Below are positions 46,500 to 58,511 of a stretch of DNA of 64,000 bases, piece by piece. Positions within the stretch are counted from its first letter, which is position 1. The number at the start of each line of letters is the position of its first letter. Source of the DNA: Artemisia argyi (Eukaryota > Streptophyta > Magnoliopsida > Asterales > Asteraceae); assembly GCA_030686995.1 (NCBI GenBank), contig CM060695.1, positions 101,088,871 through 101,152,870 of the forward strand. Direction: 5' to 3'. The notes under the pieces are model-generated. The model saw only the letters and a program-made list of their open reading frames with translations. It ran no database searches and was not told where the DNA came from. A program made the translations under genes and the position numbers.

Positions 46500-47880
46500 G
46501 ACTAAAAGATGCATATAGTCACACTTATTAACACTTTTGGTCACTGTTTTCTTAGTTCGTTGTGTGACTAAATATTACAAAAGGCCACACAAACATAAAA
46601 TTCATGTGGCCATTGGATGATCAATAGTCACACAAAATACACATTTGTTCACTTTAAACAGCATATGGTCACACCTATTCCCACTTTTGGCCACTGTTTG
46701 TGTAATTGTATGTGACTAAATACCCAAAACAAACATGCTTTGTGTGACTAAATATTAAAAAAAAGGCCACGCAAACATAAACTTCATGTGGCCAATGGAT
46801 GATCAATAGTCACACAAAATGCACATTTCTTCATTTTAAACAGCATATGGTCACACTTATTAAAGCTTTTGGCCACTATTTGCTTAATTGTATGTGACTA
46901 AATACCCAAAACAAATATGCTTTGTGTGACTAAATATTAAAAATGCCACACAAACATAAAATTCGCGTGGCCATTGGATGATCAATAGTCACACAAAATA
47001 CACATTTCTTCACTTTAAACAACATATGGTCACACTTATTAACACTTTTTGCCACTGTTTACTTAATTGTATGTGACTAAATACCCAAAACAAACATGCT
47101 TTGTGTGACTAAATATTACAAAAGGCCACACAAACATAAAATTCATGTGGCCATTAGATGATCAATAGTCACATAAAATACACATTTCTTCACTTTAAAC
47201 AGCATATGGTCACACTTATTAACACTTTTGGCCACTGTTTACTTAATTGTATGTGACTAAATACCCAAAACAAACATGCTTTGTGTGACTAAATATTACA
47301 AAAGGCCACACAAACATAAAATTCATGTGGCCATTGGATAATCAATAGTCACACAAAATACACATTTCTTCACTTTAAACAGCATATGGTAACACTTATT
47401 AACACTTTTGGCCACTGTTTACTTAATTGTATGTGACTAAATACCCAAAACAAACATGCTTTGTGTGACTAAATATTACAAAATGCCACACAAACATAAA
47501 ATTCATGTGGCTATTGGATGATCAATAGTCACATAAAATACACATTTCTTCACTTTAAACAGTATATGGTCACACTTATTAACACTTTTGGCTATTCTTT
47601 ACTTAATTGTATGTGACTAAATACCCAAAACAAACATGCTTTGTGTAACTAAATATTACAAAAGGCCACACAAACATAAAATTCATGTGGCCATTGGATG
47701 ATCAATAGTCACACAAAATACACATTTCTTCACTTTAAACAACATATGGTCACACTTATTAACACTTTTGGCCACTTTGTTTTAAATTGTATTTGACTAA
47801 CTCCAAAAAAACAACACTCATTGTGTGATTAAATCATCAAAAACGTCACATTTATTATGTATTCATGTGGCCACAGGACG
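46500..47880 (+). repeat. 180-bp tandem array in CACTA-1 right subterminal region
   Basis: Eight copies begin with GGTCACACTTATTAACACTT or a variant, near 46511, 46668, 46849, 47029, 47209, 47389, 47569 and 47749; the last five steps are exactly 180 bases. Each unit contains TTGTATGTGACTAAATACCC, GTGTGACTAAATATTACAAA, CATGTGGCCATTGGATGATC and AATAGTCACACAAAATACAC, i.e. four or five GTCAC/GTGAC boxes. Middle copies are nearly identical, and outer ones are diverged. Confidence 0.95.
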
Positions 47881-48233
47881 GGAAATAGTCATACAAAATG
47901 CACATTTAATATATTATCTCAAATGTCACATATATTATATATTTATGTGGCCAAAGGTTGAAAAATAGTTACTCTCAAGAAACATTCATGTGACTATAAA
48001 GTTTTTACGGTCACTGATAATGACTAATCCAACAAAACTTGTGCCTAATTTGTCACACATATTCGGGGTTTTGGTCACTCTTTTTCGATGAAAAAGGCCA
48101 CGAACTCAACAATGTGACCATATGCCACCTACGGTGGCAGGACCTTTGGTGACACACAACAAAAAAACGTGTGTGACTATATGCATATCGTCACACATTT
48201 TTGGCGTGACCAATAGCATATTCTATATCAGTG
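47881..48233. repeat. CACTA-1 right terminal region
   Basis: Irregular GTCACA/TGTGAC motifs up to the terminus TATATCAGTG. Short ORFs here are not genes. Confidence 0.8.
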
Positions 48234-48236
48234 TGA
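48234..48236. repeat. CACTA-1 target site duplication, right copy (TGA)
   Basis: TGA after CAGTG; pairs with 15690-15692. Confidence 0.85.
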
Positions 48237-48780
48237 GTTTGGCATCACTGAACTGGATGAGCTTCGACCTATCATTACCAAGAAGCAAAATGCAGTGGTC
48301 TCTGAACTTTTGAAAGCACTAAAATTGAGATACGAAAGGCTAAAGAAAATGCCTGAAGTACTTGATATCCCCTCTCTACTTCCAGCTCCATCACCTCAAG
48401 TTGCTCCCTCAAAGATCTCCAAGAGGTAAAGGAAGCCAGTTGAATTGGAACCTGAGATCAAGGTCCCTGGGTTAGACTGTGACAAATCACTTCCTGAAGG
48501 AATCAACTTCATGAACAACGTGGTCCTTGAGGAACCTGAAAGAGGCCTGTGCTTCACTGATGAATATGGGAACCCTGCGTTCCAGAGATGGTCTGATATT
48601 GATAGGGCTGGGATCAAGGCAATGCTTGGGTATCTCATGATGGCGTCTCCCATTAAGAGTGCTGAAAATGTGAGGTTCTGCCTGGACCTGAAAGCTATGA
48701 TTGAGGAACATCCTGACAAACATGTACAGAGATCGAAGAGAGCAAAGCTTGAAGCCCTTGGTTACAAGCTGGACATTTGA
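48237..48780 (+). pseudogene. Copia-B accessory ORF, segment right of CACTA-1
   Basis: Continues the frame from 15692: GITELDELRPIITKKQNAVV, ELLKALKLRYERLKKMPEVL, a Pro-rich linker, then TAA at 48427 within SKR-RKPVELEPEI (one A-to-T change from a Lys codon would explain it). The rest, PGLDCDKSLPEGINFMNNVV, GLCFTDEYGNPAFQRWSDID and KLEALGYKLDI, is open to TGA at 48778. It is the C-terminal domain of the accessory protein carried by certain Asteraceae Copia elements (memory); function unknown. Confidence 0.85.
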
Positions 48781-48978
48781 ATCTGCAACATCTATCTTTT
48801 TTTGTGTTTTGTAATTTTCTTAGGATCTGTAATAGGTATTAATGAACATTGAAGTTTTTTTAAGATATCAGTGTCCTATTCAAATTACATTAACACTCAG
48901 TGAGAGAAGAAGACCTCTGCTCACTCACACTGAACCATGAAACACTTAGGCTATTTGCATATCCAAATAGGGGGAGAC
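48781..48978 (+). other. Copia-B 3' untranslated part and polypurine tract
   Basis: Ends AAATAGGGGGAGAC right before the LTR; AGGGGGAGA at 48969-48977 is the polypurine tract. CTCAGTGAG motifs recur here and in the LTR. Confidence 0.75.
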
Positions 48979-49879
48979 TGTTGGGTCACTGAATTCCCTA
49001 AACTTCCTCTAACTAGGATTTGAACATAAAATAACCTAAATGTTTAACATCCGTAAACATTATCAAGTCACTGAGTGAACAGTTGCTCAGTGAGTCATCT
49101 TCAGGATGCTTAGAACGAGCCTAAGAAGAAAGGTTCTCCATTCAGTGAGGCGGACTCTCAATGAGTGGCACCTAATCCAAAGAAAAAGGTGATGGATTAA
49201 GTGAGTGATGACCATAGCTCATTGAATCCCAATGTCTCCTCATCAACTATGAAGACTGAGCATGAAGACTTGAAGACTAAAGAATAGGCGGGACTAGGCG
49301 GGAAAGTTTGAAAAGGTTTGCAAAAGTGCTTTATCACTTTAAGGTCAAAGTTTCCCTAAATGGCTAAATCCAGTCTGTCATCAGAAAGCACCTTTTTGGC
49401 CTTAACCTAATGAAGGGTCTTTTGCCAGAGAACAAAATCTATCAAGATTTTGTCTTAGGATGTCTTATGTCTCTTGGGTAATTTAGTGGTTCATACTTGT
49501 GTATAAATAGGATCATAAAGAGGAGAAAAAGAGAAGTTTATGCAATTAATGCTTAGACATTCACAAACCCTTTTCTCCTCCAAATAACATACTTGTACCT
49601 GAGATAGCTCAGTTGTAACATAGTTGTTACTTAAGCTTAGCTTAAGTTTAGTGAGGATATTTACCATACTTGTCATTCAATCCCAAGTGTTATTCTGCAA
49701 ACACTTGGGTATAATTCTTTGATTAACTTCTAATAAGAATTAAACGTTGAAAAATATCTTATCCTTTATCCTTACGTTTTACGTTTACTTATTGTTAATC
49801 AATTGTATCTTTGTTTATGCCATGGAACTTGGTTAGTTTAACTCCATAGTTAGCATTAACCAAGTAAAAAGGACCAACA
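48979..49879 (+). repeat. Copia-B 3' LTR, 901 bp
   Basis: Starts TGTTGGGTCACTGAATTCCC and ends AAAGGACCAACA, a TGTTGG/CCAACA pair. Contains TATAAATAG at 49502-49510. The 5' LTR is missing from the window, as the element is truncated before about 15394. Confidence 0.85.
49502..49510 (+). promoter_or_regulatory. TATA box of Copia-B LTR
   Basis: TATAAATAG in the LTR, with a polyadenylation-like A/T region after it. Confidence 0.55.
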
Positions 49880-50012
49880 TAATCTTTTGTCAACTCCGTT
49901 TTTTGACGTTTTCTTTTGGTTTTAGCGAAGGGCATAACGGTCATTTCATATATTTGAATTATTAATCATATAAATATACTTTTCTTCCACCTCTTGTTTA
50001 CCAGACCTTCAC

Positions 50013-50053
<41 letters not shown>

Positions 50054-51549
50054 CTTCTTTTATTATGTTTTTGCAAAATGATTGTAGATCTTAAAAGAAA
50101 GATGATAGATAGATTGAAGAGATTATTATGCCTAATTTGAGAAATCATATCCCATCACCGGATATCGTGATCTAAAATGTTAAAAGTTAGCAAAAAATAT
50201 TTACTGGAGAGTTTACAACCAATAGAGTGGGTCATATGGTCTGTGATTGTGGTGCAGGGAACTAATTACAACAACCAACTACACAAATTAAAGGCAACTA
50301 TAAAATAATCACAACAAGCTACAAAATAATTAAACTGATTTCAATACAATACTTTTTGGAAAAAAACTGTTTCAGGTCATCCCTACCCGTTTTAACCACC
50401 AATCACCCATTTTGCGCTTGCACATTTTCAAGAAAATCTCTTAATAGTAGTAGTTTGTTCCTAAATTGCTTTTGGTAATATCTCAAAGAGCTCATTAGAT
50501 AGACTCGTAAAGAAACCCGACCTTGAGTTGATTGCAGCATGAATAAGTTTAGGGGCAGAATGTAAGGTACAACACAGTTGTAAACTACTAGTTATAGATT
50601 ATGCAAAAGTCCCAGGAATTATGTGATTGAGAAACAAACATTACTAACAACAAGAGTTAATAAAACAACAATAGTAGTACTAGTATTAACATTATACAGA
50701 CTAAAAAGAAACATTTCCAGAGGAGTTTGAAGTTGAACAAGTAATAGTAAAAATAAAAATCAATCTTCTTGTCTCTTTCTTTTCTCAATCTTTTTCTTCT
50801 TCTGCACCTCCTTCAACAATCTTTTCTTGCTCTCCTTAATCTTATTCTTATTCTTGTTGTCCGTTTGATGATATCCTTTTTCTTATTGTGTTTTAGCTTG
50901 TCGAAACAAAGAATGGAGATGTCATTCCTAGATAGGCAGTCCTAGAAAGTTTCTTTCCTTAGCTTCGAAGTCGTATGTTATGTAAGGTCGATTCGTTCTT
51001 AGGTTGTTTGACTATTGTCGACTAATCACTTTTGGTTGAATGAGAATGAGCGGGAAATTATGTTATTGGGTTGTTTGACTTTTGTCGACTAATCACTTTT
51101 GGTCCATATCATTGCCTTCCCCTTCAAATGTTACTTGTCCACAAGTAACTAAGCATTCAAATCACTAAGGTAACCTTATTTATTTCTCTAATCATCCTCC
51201 TTTTTCTTGAGCCAAACACCCCTAAGAAAAATCAGCAACCTGATACTTAAATGCTATTAACACTGTATTAGTAGCATTTAATGTTTAAAAAGAAAATGAT
51301 TACAATTAGCCGTTTGCCATTAGTGCAATTCACATGAGAATGGGACTTTCAATTTAGTAAATGGCTACAATCTTTAATTCATGGACTTTCAAAATTCCCT
51401 CCTAACATTAAACATAGACGTTTTTATGTTCCTATATCCCTTTTTAAAGCCACTTCCATCAATCCCAAATCAAAAAACATTTTTTTATACAATCTTAAAA
51501 CAAAATACTGCAACTCATATTCATAAAGAGAACAAGGTCTGTTTCTAAG
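49880..51549. other. Low-information region with (AC)n run
   Basis: (AC)n microsatellite at 50014-50052. On the minus strand at 50900-50755 a Lys-rich open stretch (NKNKNKIKESKKRLLKEVQK then KKKIEKRKRQED and a stop) resembles the basic tail of a nucleolar protein, but nothing upstream supports a gene. Repeated TTGTTTGACT(A/T)TTGTCGACTA occurs at 51004 and 51074. Confidence 0.4.
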
Positions 51550-51858
51550 ATGGTTAACGAGAAGGAAACATTGAAGAAGAAACAGTCAAAGTAAGTAAAT
51601 TTGTGAACATGTAAACATTCAAAACAGATTTGTTGCAACAACTTCTGTTTGTGTAATCTAATGCTTCTTCGATTTCAGGAAAACACGTGTTCAAGGAGAA
51701 AGTTCAAGAGTTAATGAATCAAGTCAAGGTATGCTAATGTCATATACATTCGGTTCAAAAACAGTTGCAACTAATTTAACCATTCAAGGATTAATTTGAT
51801 ATACATATTTTCAGTTTTATGCATTGATGATTGTCTATTATGTGCAGGTAAGGAATGA
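51550..51858 (+). CDS. Possible 33-residue three-exon ORF, unrecognised
   Basis: Exon 1 (51550-51590, MVNEKETLKKKQS), exon 2 (51679-51728, KKTRVQGESSRVNESSQ) and exon 3 (from 51848, GKE and a stop) are joined by canonical GTAAGT/TTTCAG and GTATGC/TGTGCAG sites, with the frame kept. The product is short, basic and hydrophilic. It may be the first exons of a gene truncated by the gypsy LTR next to it. Support is limited to splice sites and frame. Confidence 0.3.
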
Positions 51859-51894
51859 TGTGTTCCGAAAGCTTTAAATTTATAAGACTAGTTT

Positions 51895-53380
51895 CACCGA
51901 CTCCTTACACAAAACACATGGGTAAAAGTATAACCCCCGTTTATAGCAAATGTTTGAGGCAAGACCAGGTCGTCCCAAGAGAGGTAATAGTTTCTATTAT
52001 CAGCTAAGAGTAACAAAATTAGATTCTAATGATTGTCACTTATCACTAAAACCGTTTTTGTTGGATTTAAGATTTTTGAAATGTTTTGCCAAATTATATT
52101 ACAAGTATATTTGTTAAAGGCTGAGCACATGGGATAAACGAGCACAAGTATCATAGAAGGTACTTGGACAAAGCATAGAAGTAAAGCATGATTGGTGATC
52201 ATGTTAACTAGTATAGCTACTTGATGTAAAAGAATCTCCTTTCGGCCTTTGATCCTAGATACAAAAAGTGCATAAAGTATGGTCCAAGTATGAAGTATCA
52301 AGTATGTATTTCCTCTAGTCAAGTCGTTAGACATGAGACTAGCCCTTAAACATGTCATAGTCAAGTTTAACATTTGTTTTACTATCCAATTCTCACAAGC
52401 ATAGCAATGATTCGTTATAGACAGACGATTCATAATATAACCAACATAATTGTATCTTTCGACCTTTAAACAATTATGATGATCAATCAAGACAAATGAT
52501 AAGAGACCAAACAATAACATATCAAATGCATATATAATAGATTCCATATTCATGATACAAATTCTATGTTCAACTCATGGCAGAAGTGCCTCTAACAAAT
52601 ATAAAAGTACTACTCCATGCTCATAATAAAGTAAATGAAACAAACAAGTATTATCATCATTAGAACAAGTTTATACCGAGGTTTCCAAGTATGCTCTCGT
52701 TCCAGTATTGTTCTCTAAGTATGACTACTAACTCCAACTCCTTAGCTAGTGGTTTTTGGTGTAAAACCACTACTAAACTGCTTCTTATGATCAAGAGATG
52801 ATTCTTGATTGAGGTGTGTATAAAACCACGAATTAGGCTCCTATTTATAGTTGAAATGGAACCCTAGCATGTCCCTGGCGAGTTATGATAGGCAAGTGAT
52901 CGGCCTCATCATTGATGTAGCTCATTAATGTAGAAACATAACTGCCATGAGAAGTAAGCCGCACAACTGGTGTAAAACCGGCGGGCTTCTTCTCCATACT
53001 TGGCGCCAAAGTGTCATTATTTGTACTGAAGACCGGCGCACATATAACATATAACCGGCGTACTTACTGATTGACTTGTAGTTGAATAGTTGACCAAAGG
53101 TGCCCATAAGCGGCACGCTTTTTACATATGATCGGCGTGCTTCAGTCCAACTATGAATAATTTCCTTTGGTCCTTTGTTTCATGTACTTCATGTGTCTTT
53201 CCTTCAATCCTTTATCCTGCACATTCATTCATATATTAAGTACCAAAAGTCCTTATTTTACCAGGGTGCAGAATTACTCCCCTTTACCCAAAAGTACCAA
53301 AAGTCCTAATAATAAGGTTTAATTACTATATAATTTATATAATATCAGGAGTATAAATATGTATAATACGAGACTCATCA
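51895..53380 (-). repeat. Gypsy-type LTR (minus orientation), left end uncertain
   Basis: On the minus strand it begins TGATGAGTCTCGTATTATAC, directly after a polypurine tract, and contains TATAAATA at 52850-52843. The U3 part is rich in CCGGCG motifs (52970-53130). The far end is near 51895 (GACGACCTGGTCTTGCC is close to it) but no clean CA terminus is found. A 175-codon ORF at 52553-52026 inside it has no recognisable content. Confidence 0.6.
52843..52850 (-). promoter_or_regulatory. TATA box of the minus-strand gypsy LTR
   Basis: TATAAATA on the minus strand, about 530 bases into the LTR. Confidence 0.45.
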
Positions 53381-53394
53381 AATCCCCCTATACT
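53381..53394 (-). promoter_or_regulatory. Polypurine tract of the minus-strand gypsy element
   Basis: Minus strand AGTATAGGGGGATT just before the LTR start. Confidence 0.6.
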
Positions 53395-54200
53395 TAAACT
53401 AATGCTTGCCCTCAAGCATACAAAAAATATTTTTCAAAATCAAGTCTCGTGAATTTCAAATATATCTTTTTATGTATCCAAGACAACTAAGAATAACATG
53501 ACATGCTCCTCACAAAAGTGTATATATTTTCAAGTTCACTCAAGCACTCATAAAAATTGTTTTTGGTTATAAATTCACTCTAATAGCTCAGTCATAACTT
53601 ACAGATGTATCATATGCTTGTAAAAGAAACAAAACTGCACCGACATGGCGTAAGCACCAAGTATAAATATCAAAGAGGTCTTTTATTCGGGTTATAACGT
53701 TGGGTTAAAGGTTATAAGACATGGATTCATTTGTCAATAATTGGTGTAAAAACTTAAGTCGGAAAATCATAATTCTCTTTATTTTATTTTATTTTATTTA
53801 TTTATTTTAACAACCACATTATAACAAACATAAAGCGTGTGTTGATATAAATAATTGACTAAAAACGTTATTCATATCTTTCGAGTTCTCTATGTTTTGA
53901 TAATCACAAAACGAAAACTCACCAAACCAAAGATCATGATGTAAACAAGTATTTAGTAGTAAATATTCACTTTCACCATCTAATCACTTAAGGTATGAAT
54001 AAACATTGTGTTTAATGCATTATAAGATCAAAGGGGTATTTAATTAATTACTACAAAGTTTATTTTTATATATAAACTTATTATATATTTTTGAAAAACA
54101 CTTTTGGTAATAATGAAAAATGTTTTAATCATACTTAATATATGAATTCAAAATTTTAACCAAAATCAGTTAGTTTTTCACCAAATAAACTTTCCCCACT
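53395..54200 (-). other. Internal remnant of the minus-strand gypsy element, non-coding
   Basis: A/T-rich sequence on the internal side of the polypurine tract, with no gag or pol. It begins with a CCCTCAAGCAT motif typical of the 3' untranslated part of such elements. Confidence 0.4.
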
Positions 54201-54373
54201 AAAAGACAAAACTTCTGGCCGTTACAGCTGGGCGGCCCCCTTAATTACAAGGGGCGGTCCCCTTAATTTTAAGGGTGCCGGCCATGATTTAAGGGGACCG
54301 GCACGCTCCAATTGTCAGAATTTGTTGCCTATAAATACCACCTTAAATCTGAAATTTTTGTCACCTTTTTGCA
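54201..54373 (+). other. Promoter-like part of a further LTR, with GGGG/CCCC hairpins
   Basis: GGGCGGCCCCCTTAATTACA, GGGGCGGTCCCCTTAATTTT and AAGGGGACCGGCACG repeats (54228-54315), then TATAAATA at 54330-54337. Sequence after the solo LTR (58512 on) appears to be its downstream continuation. Confidence 0.4.
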
Positions 54374-57300
54374 TGATTGATGCTAAACCGTCAACCAAAG
54401 TCAACCACGAATGTGGTCAAGATGGTCAAACAGCTCAGAGTCAATGCTCCGTGGAAGTATAGTGTTTCCCCGGCTCGTTATGTCCCGACGAGGTGTGATG
54501 GTTATAAAACGGGTTTGCGATCGGGTGAATTTGGACAGGAAAGGGGTGTGAATGATTAAACTACGAGATTATGAATGAAAATGGCTTAGAAATACTATAT
54601 TAACATTTACTGATAATCAGATATACTAAAAACGTGAGCTAAACCTAAAAACGCGTTCGTATGATTTAAATTTACGTTAGCGTACGAAATAAAACGCGAG
54701 TTTTGTGAAATAAAAAACCTATGGATGTGAAAATTACATTTTTACAATCCTAACGATAAAAGAAAATTTTTAGAAAAGGAAAAATAATTTTTACACTATT
54801 TAATTAATTACTATTAATTAATTACTATTTAATTACTAATTAATTATATTTAAAATTCACTAATTATGAAATTAAGCTAGAAAAATGAAAATTTAATTCT
54901 AAAAATTCTAAAATAATAAAAAAGTAAATTTAAAACTAAAAATATATTTTTCCTACTTTTTCTCTATTTATTATTAATTAACTACTATTTATTAATTAAC
55001 TAAAATGAATAGTGAAAATTATGAAAAATTTCCTAAAATTATTTGATAATATATAAAACCTAGGAAAAATATAAAAAAGTACTATTGTTAAATAAAAATT
55101 AATGAAACTATTTAATTAACTAATATTACTTAATTATTAATAAACTAATATTAATTATAATAAATACTAAATAAAAGGATAAAAATCTGGAAAAAATCCT
55201 ACAAATACTTTAATATACCAGGAATTTAATAAAAATATAAAAACATATAAGTACTTAACAAAAATTTAAAAAAAAAAATTAAAAACCTAAATTATGTTAA
55301 ATGGAAGCTATCACTAAAAATTAAGTTTGGTTTTTTGGATTTTTTTTCTTTTTGAAAACTGATAAACAACTAAAAACAAGCAACTATTGTGAAGCCACTA
55401 TCTTTGAAACTCAAAAATAAGCTCAGGATGAGCTTATTAGCTTATCAGCTTGAGCATTGGGCAAAGATAGAGGATTCAAGCTCAAATAAGCTTACATTAA
55501 GCTGCATTTTAAGAACCAATGACCAAATAAGCTAAAGACACATGAGTGATGCATGAAATAAGCTGACATGACAAGAAATCAGGACTGAATAATCAAAAAA
55601 AGTGGAATAAGCAATTCCAAATAAAACTGACCCAAACAGGCCCTGAGTGGCATTTGCAGGCCTAAAATAAGCCCTTCTCACAAGCTTCTAAGTCCAAGTG
55701 GAGAATGGATCCAACAAGTTCACCTGGTGGGATTTTCAAAGCATCCAAGAGCAAACAATAAGCTCAAGTATTGAGCTTATTGCAGGCTTGGGAAAACAGG
55801 CTTTCAACACTGATGAGTGAGATGGTGCAGTGAGATGAGTGGAAGCCACAAGCCAAGAGCTTATCACCCAGACTTCCAATTTACAGACATTTATTACAAA
55901 GGCTAGTGTGGTCTCAAACCTACTCTTATCAAACTGAAACTATGGATTACTCAAGCTTATGCAAATTTAAAAACAACAACAGTTTGGATGAAAGGCTTAG
56001 GTGAGCTTAATAATCAAACAGTTTGCCAAGATAAGCAAATAAACCAAAGCTAAATAAACAACACCAAAGTACAATAACAAGTAAGCAAAATCTAACTAAT
56101 TACACTAGTCCAACAAGCTCAGATCATTTAGCAACAAAAATCAACAAGCTCAACAAAGCTGATGAACCAGCAGCAACAGTTGCCTAGGGGCAACTTTAGG
56201 GGCAGAATTAAGCAACCAAACAAGCATTAATGGGCAATCCTAAAAGCACAAACATAAAACCTACCTAGGGGGGAGCCTAAATCAACAAAAATCTCAGCAA
56301 TTGGCCAAAAGATGGCCAATCTAAGATCAAATGAAAATGGGTCATATATCAAAAAGGCTGGGTGCAGGGGATGTGACAGGTCAAATGGGCCACTTTGGAC
56401 TCAAATTTCCTTGACCAAATGAGCTCCAAATCCTAAAATTCTTTTTGATACTGAAAGACAAGTTACCAGAGATTATGAATCAACAATAGTTAACTATTTC
56501 TAAACTAAATTGAAGCCTGCAAATCATCTTGAAAACTGTCCCATTTCGACAGTTATAAAATTTTGACTTTTTAATTTTGAAAGAGATTTGACTTTGATGA
56601 CTTTCCAAGGATCTACAATGACTGAGAATGTAACATTAGGCTAAATTGAGACTCAAATTAGCTAAATTAACTAACTAATCAACTAATGCCATGATTATGC
56701 ACTAAAATCTCCCAACAGTGAGTATTTCAAGGTCTCAAAGGAGGATTTTTGACTTTTATGTAAATGACACCTAAATTTTATGCCTATACTAACCTAAATG
56801 CATATAATGCAGTCTGCTCATGCTCAATTAACATCAGAATAACAACAGGAACAAGGAGTACACCCCTAATCCAAACACTCCTTTCAAGCATGAAACTGTT
56901 TACAATATTTGAGATTTAAAACTAATTGGATCCAAATTAGGCTACAAATAGAAAAACATATGATGAATTAACTCTACTATGTCTTAAACAGTGTTAAGCT
57001 ACAACTAAATAGCATTTAATGATGATCAATAACACAACAATTCTTATACTAAAGTAGGGGTTAAGTTGAGAAATATGTGATCTAACCTCAAGATGGTGGC
57101 ACAAAGTTTATCTGAGCCATCAACAAACTGCTCAAACCAGGATAATCACTTGAAACCTTTTCTGCATTAGCTAACCTCCCAAATCGAACCTGTATGACTT
57201 TTCCTTGACCTTTTTTTTACTTTTCTATTTTTTTTTTTTTTACTAAAAACAGTTTGCACAATAAGAAAGTCTCACAATAAGCTTATGGGAACAATAATGA

Positions 57301-58511
57301 AAGCTGATTCAACCACTATTACTCTAAATGGGAATTCAGGTCACACAAAATAAATATGGATTTTAAGATAAATAACTGAGATTCTATTGATTAAAACTTG
57401 AAATTTACAACATGAGAGTTAAGAGTACAGATTGCTTAAAAACATGTTAACTTAAATTCGACATTAGGAAATTAAACTAAGATTACTACTACTAACTACT
57501 ACTGAAATCTACTCTAATGGCTAACAACTTCTCTGCCTCCTTTTTTCTTTCTTTTATAATGACTTCTCTGGTTCCTTGGATGTATCCCACATCTCTTTTC
57601 AACCTTTGGATGAGAATTGTTGATCCTGGCCATTCATTCACTTTGGCGGGAAATTGGTTTTGCTAGTGGACTGATAACTCTTGGCTTTTTGCATTTGGCA
57701 TGGGGGAAATTATTGTAGTTTAGTGGTGGAAAGGTGAATTAGGGGTGGAGTGGAGTAATGATGGTGTTGGTGTATAGGCAGGCTAGGGTGGTTTTTGGCA
57801 GGGTGTTGCAGGTGAGAGGTCACGGGGGAGGGAAGCAGGGTTTGACCCTGGTGTTGACTAGGTTTAATATTAAACGAGGGGGATGGGGTGGGCTGTGATG
57901 GTTTGGGCCAAGGGATGTGGAAGTGGTGGGCTTGGATTTGGTTTGGATTAGATTGGTATTAAAGAGTTGGGTTTGTTTATTTATTTAGGCTTAGGGTCCA
58001 TTTGTTTAGGTAGCTAAGTAGGCATAGGGACCATTGATGTAATTTCTGCAAAGTTGAAGGGCTGCCATGTAAATTCCCAAAAGTTACTCATGAGGGGTGA
58101 AACTGCCAAGCATGGATAGTACAAGGACCATAAAAGATATTTTTCCAATTTTGAAAACCCAAGGACCAAAATTGTTATTTTTGAAAGTTGAGGGGTTATT
58201 TTTGCTAATTTGTAAAAACTTTTATCCAAGGATCAATTTTGAACATTTTTAAATTTCCAAGGACTTAAGTTGACTTTTCTTTGAAATGATTTGACTAGGG
58301 ACTAATTTTGACAAGTTTTGAAACTTGGGGGACTGAAACTGCCAATTTTGCAAACTTTGTTCATTTTTCATTTGTTTTTACTCATTTTGCATCTGAAACA
58401 TATAAAACACAATTTTGAAATATTTTCAGTATTTTGATGCATTACTGAGTGTTTTAGTATGTTTTGCAGTTTAGATTTGACCAAAAATGATGAGTGTTTG
58501 AGCACTCATCA
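54374..58511 (-). mobile_element. Solo LTR of the 3.9-kb gypsy family, TSD TTGCA
   Basis: On the minus strand it runs from TGATGAGTGCTCAAACACTC (58511) to CGGTTTAGCATCAATCA (54374), 4138 bases. It aligns end to end with the LTRs at 24930 and 32825, for example GGGACTAATTTTGACAAGTT, GACCCTGGTGTT and GTATAGTGT, but is clearly diverged. Exact duplications TTGCA lie at 54369-54373 and 58512-58516. No internal element sequence remains, so it formed by LTR-LTR recombination. Confidence 0.92.

Larger units (their letters stand above)
15693..48233. mobile_element. CACTA-1, 32.5-kb CACTA (EnSpm) transposon with nested inserts
   Basis: Left terminus CACTAGTACAAAAATTGTTA at 15693; right terminus, read inward on the minus strand, CACTGATATAGAATATGCTA. 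The outer 28 bases of the two ends agree at 20 positions. The target duplication is TGA (15690-15692 and 48234-48236), and removing the element with one TGA restores the reading frame of the Copia-B accessory ORF exactly. Both ends have dense GTCACA/TGTGAC subterminal motifs. No transposase (TNPD-like) exon is seen, so it is probably non-autonomous. At least five later insertions or captures inflate its size. Confidence 0.9.

Noticed and set aside
46500..48233. CRISPR-like array because of regular 180-bp repeats
   Set aside because: The units are contiguous tandem repeats without spacers, in a plant CACTA subterminal region.
50755..50900. Lys-rich tail as the end of a nucleolar protein gene
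   Set aside because: Low-complexity AAG/AAA codons only; no upstream exon supports it.
52026..52553. 175-codon minus-strand ORF
   Set aside because: Lies in the U5 side of a gypsy-type LTR; hydrophobic composition follows from A/T-rich DNA and no domain is recognisable.
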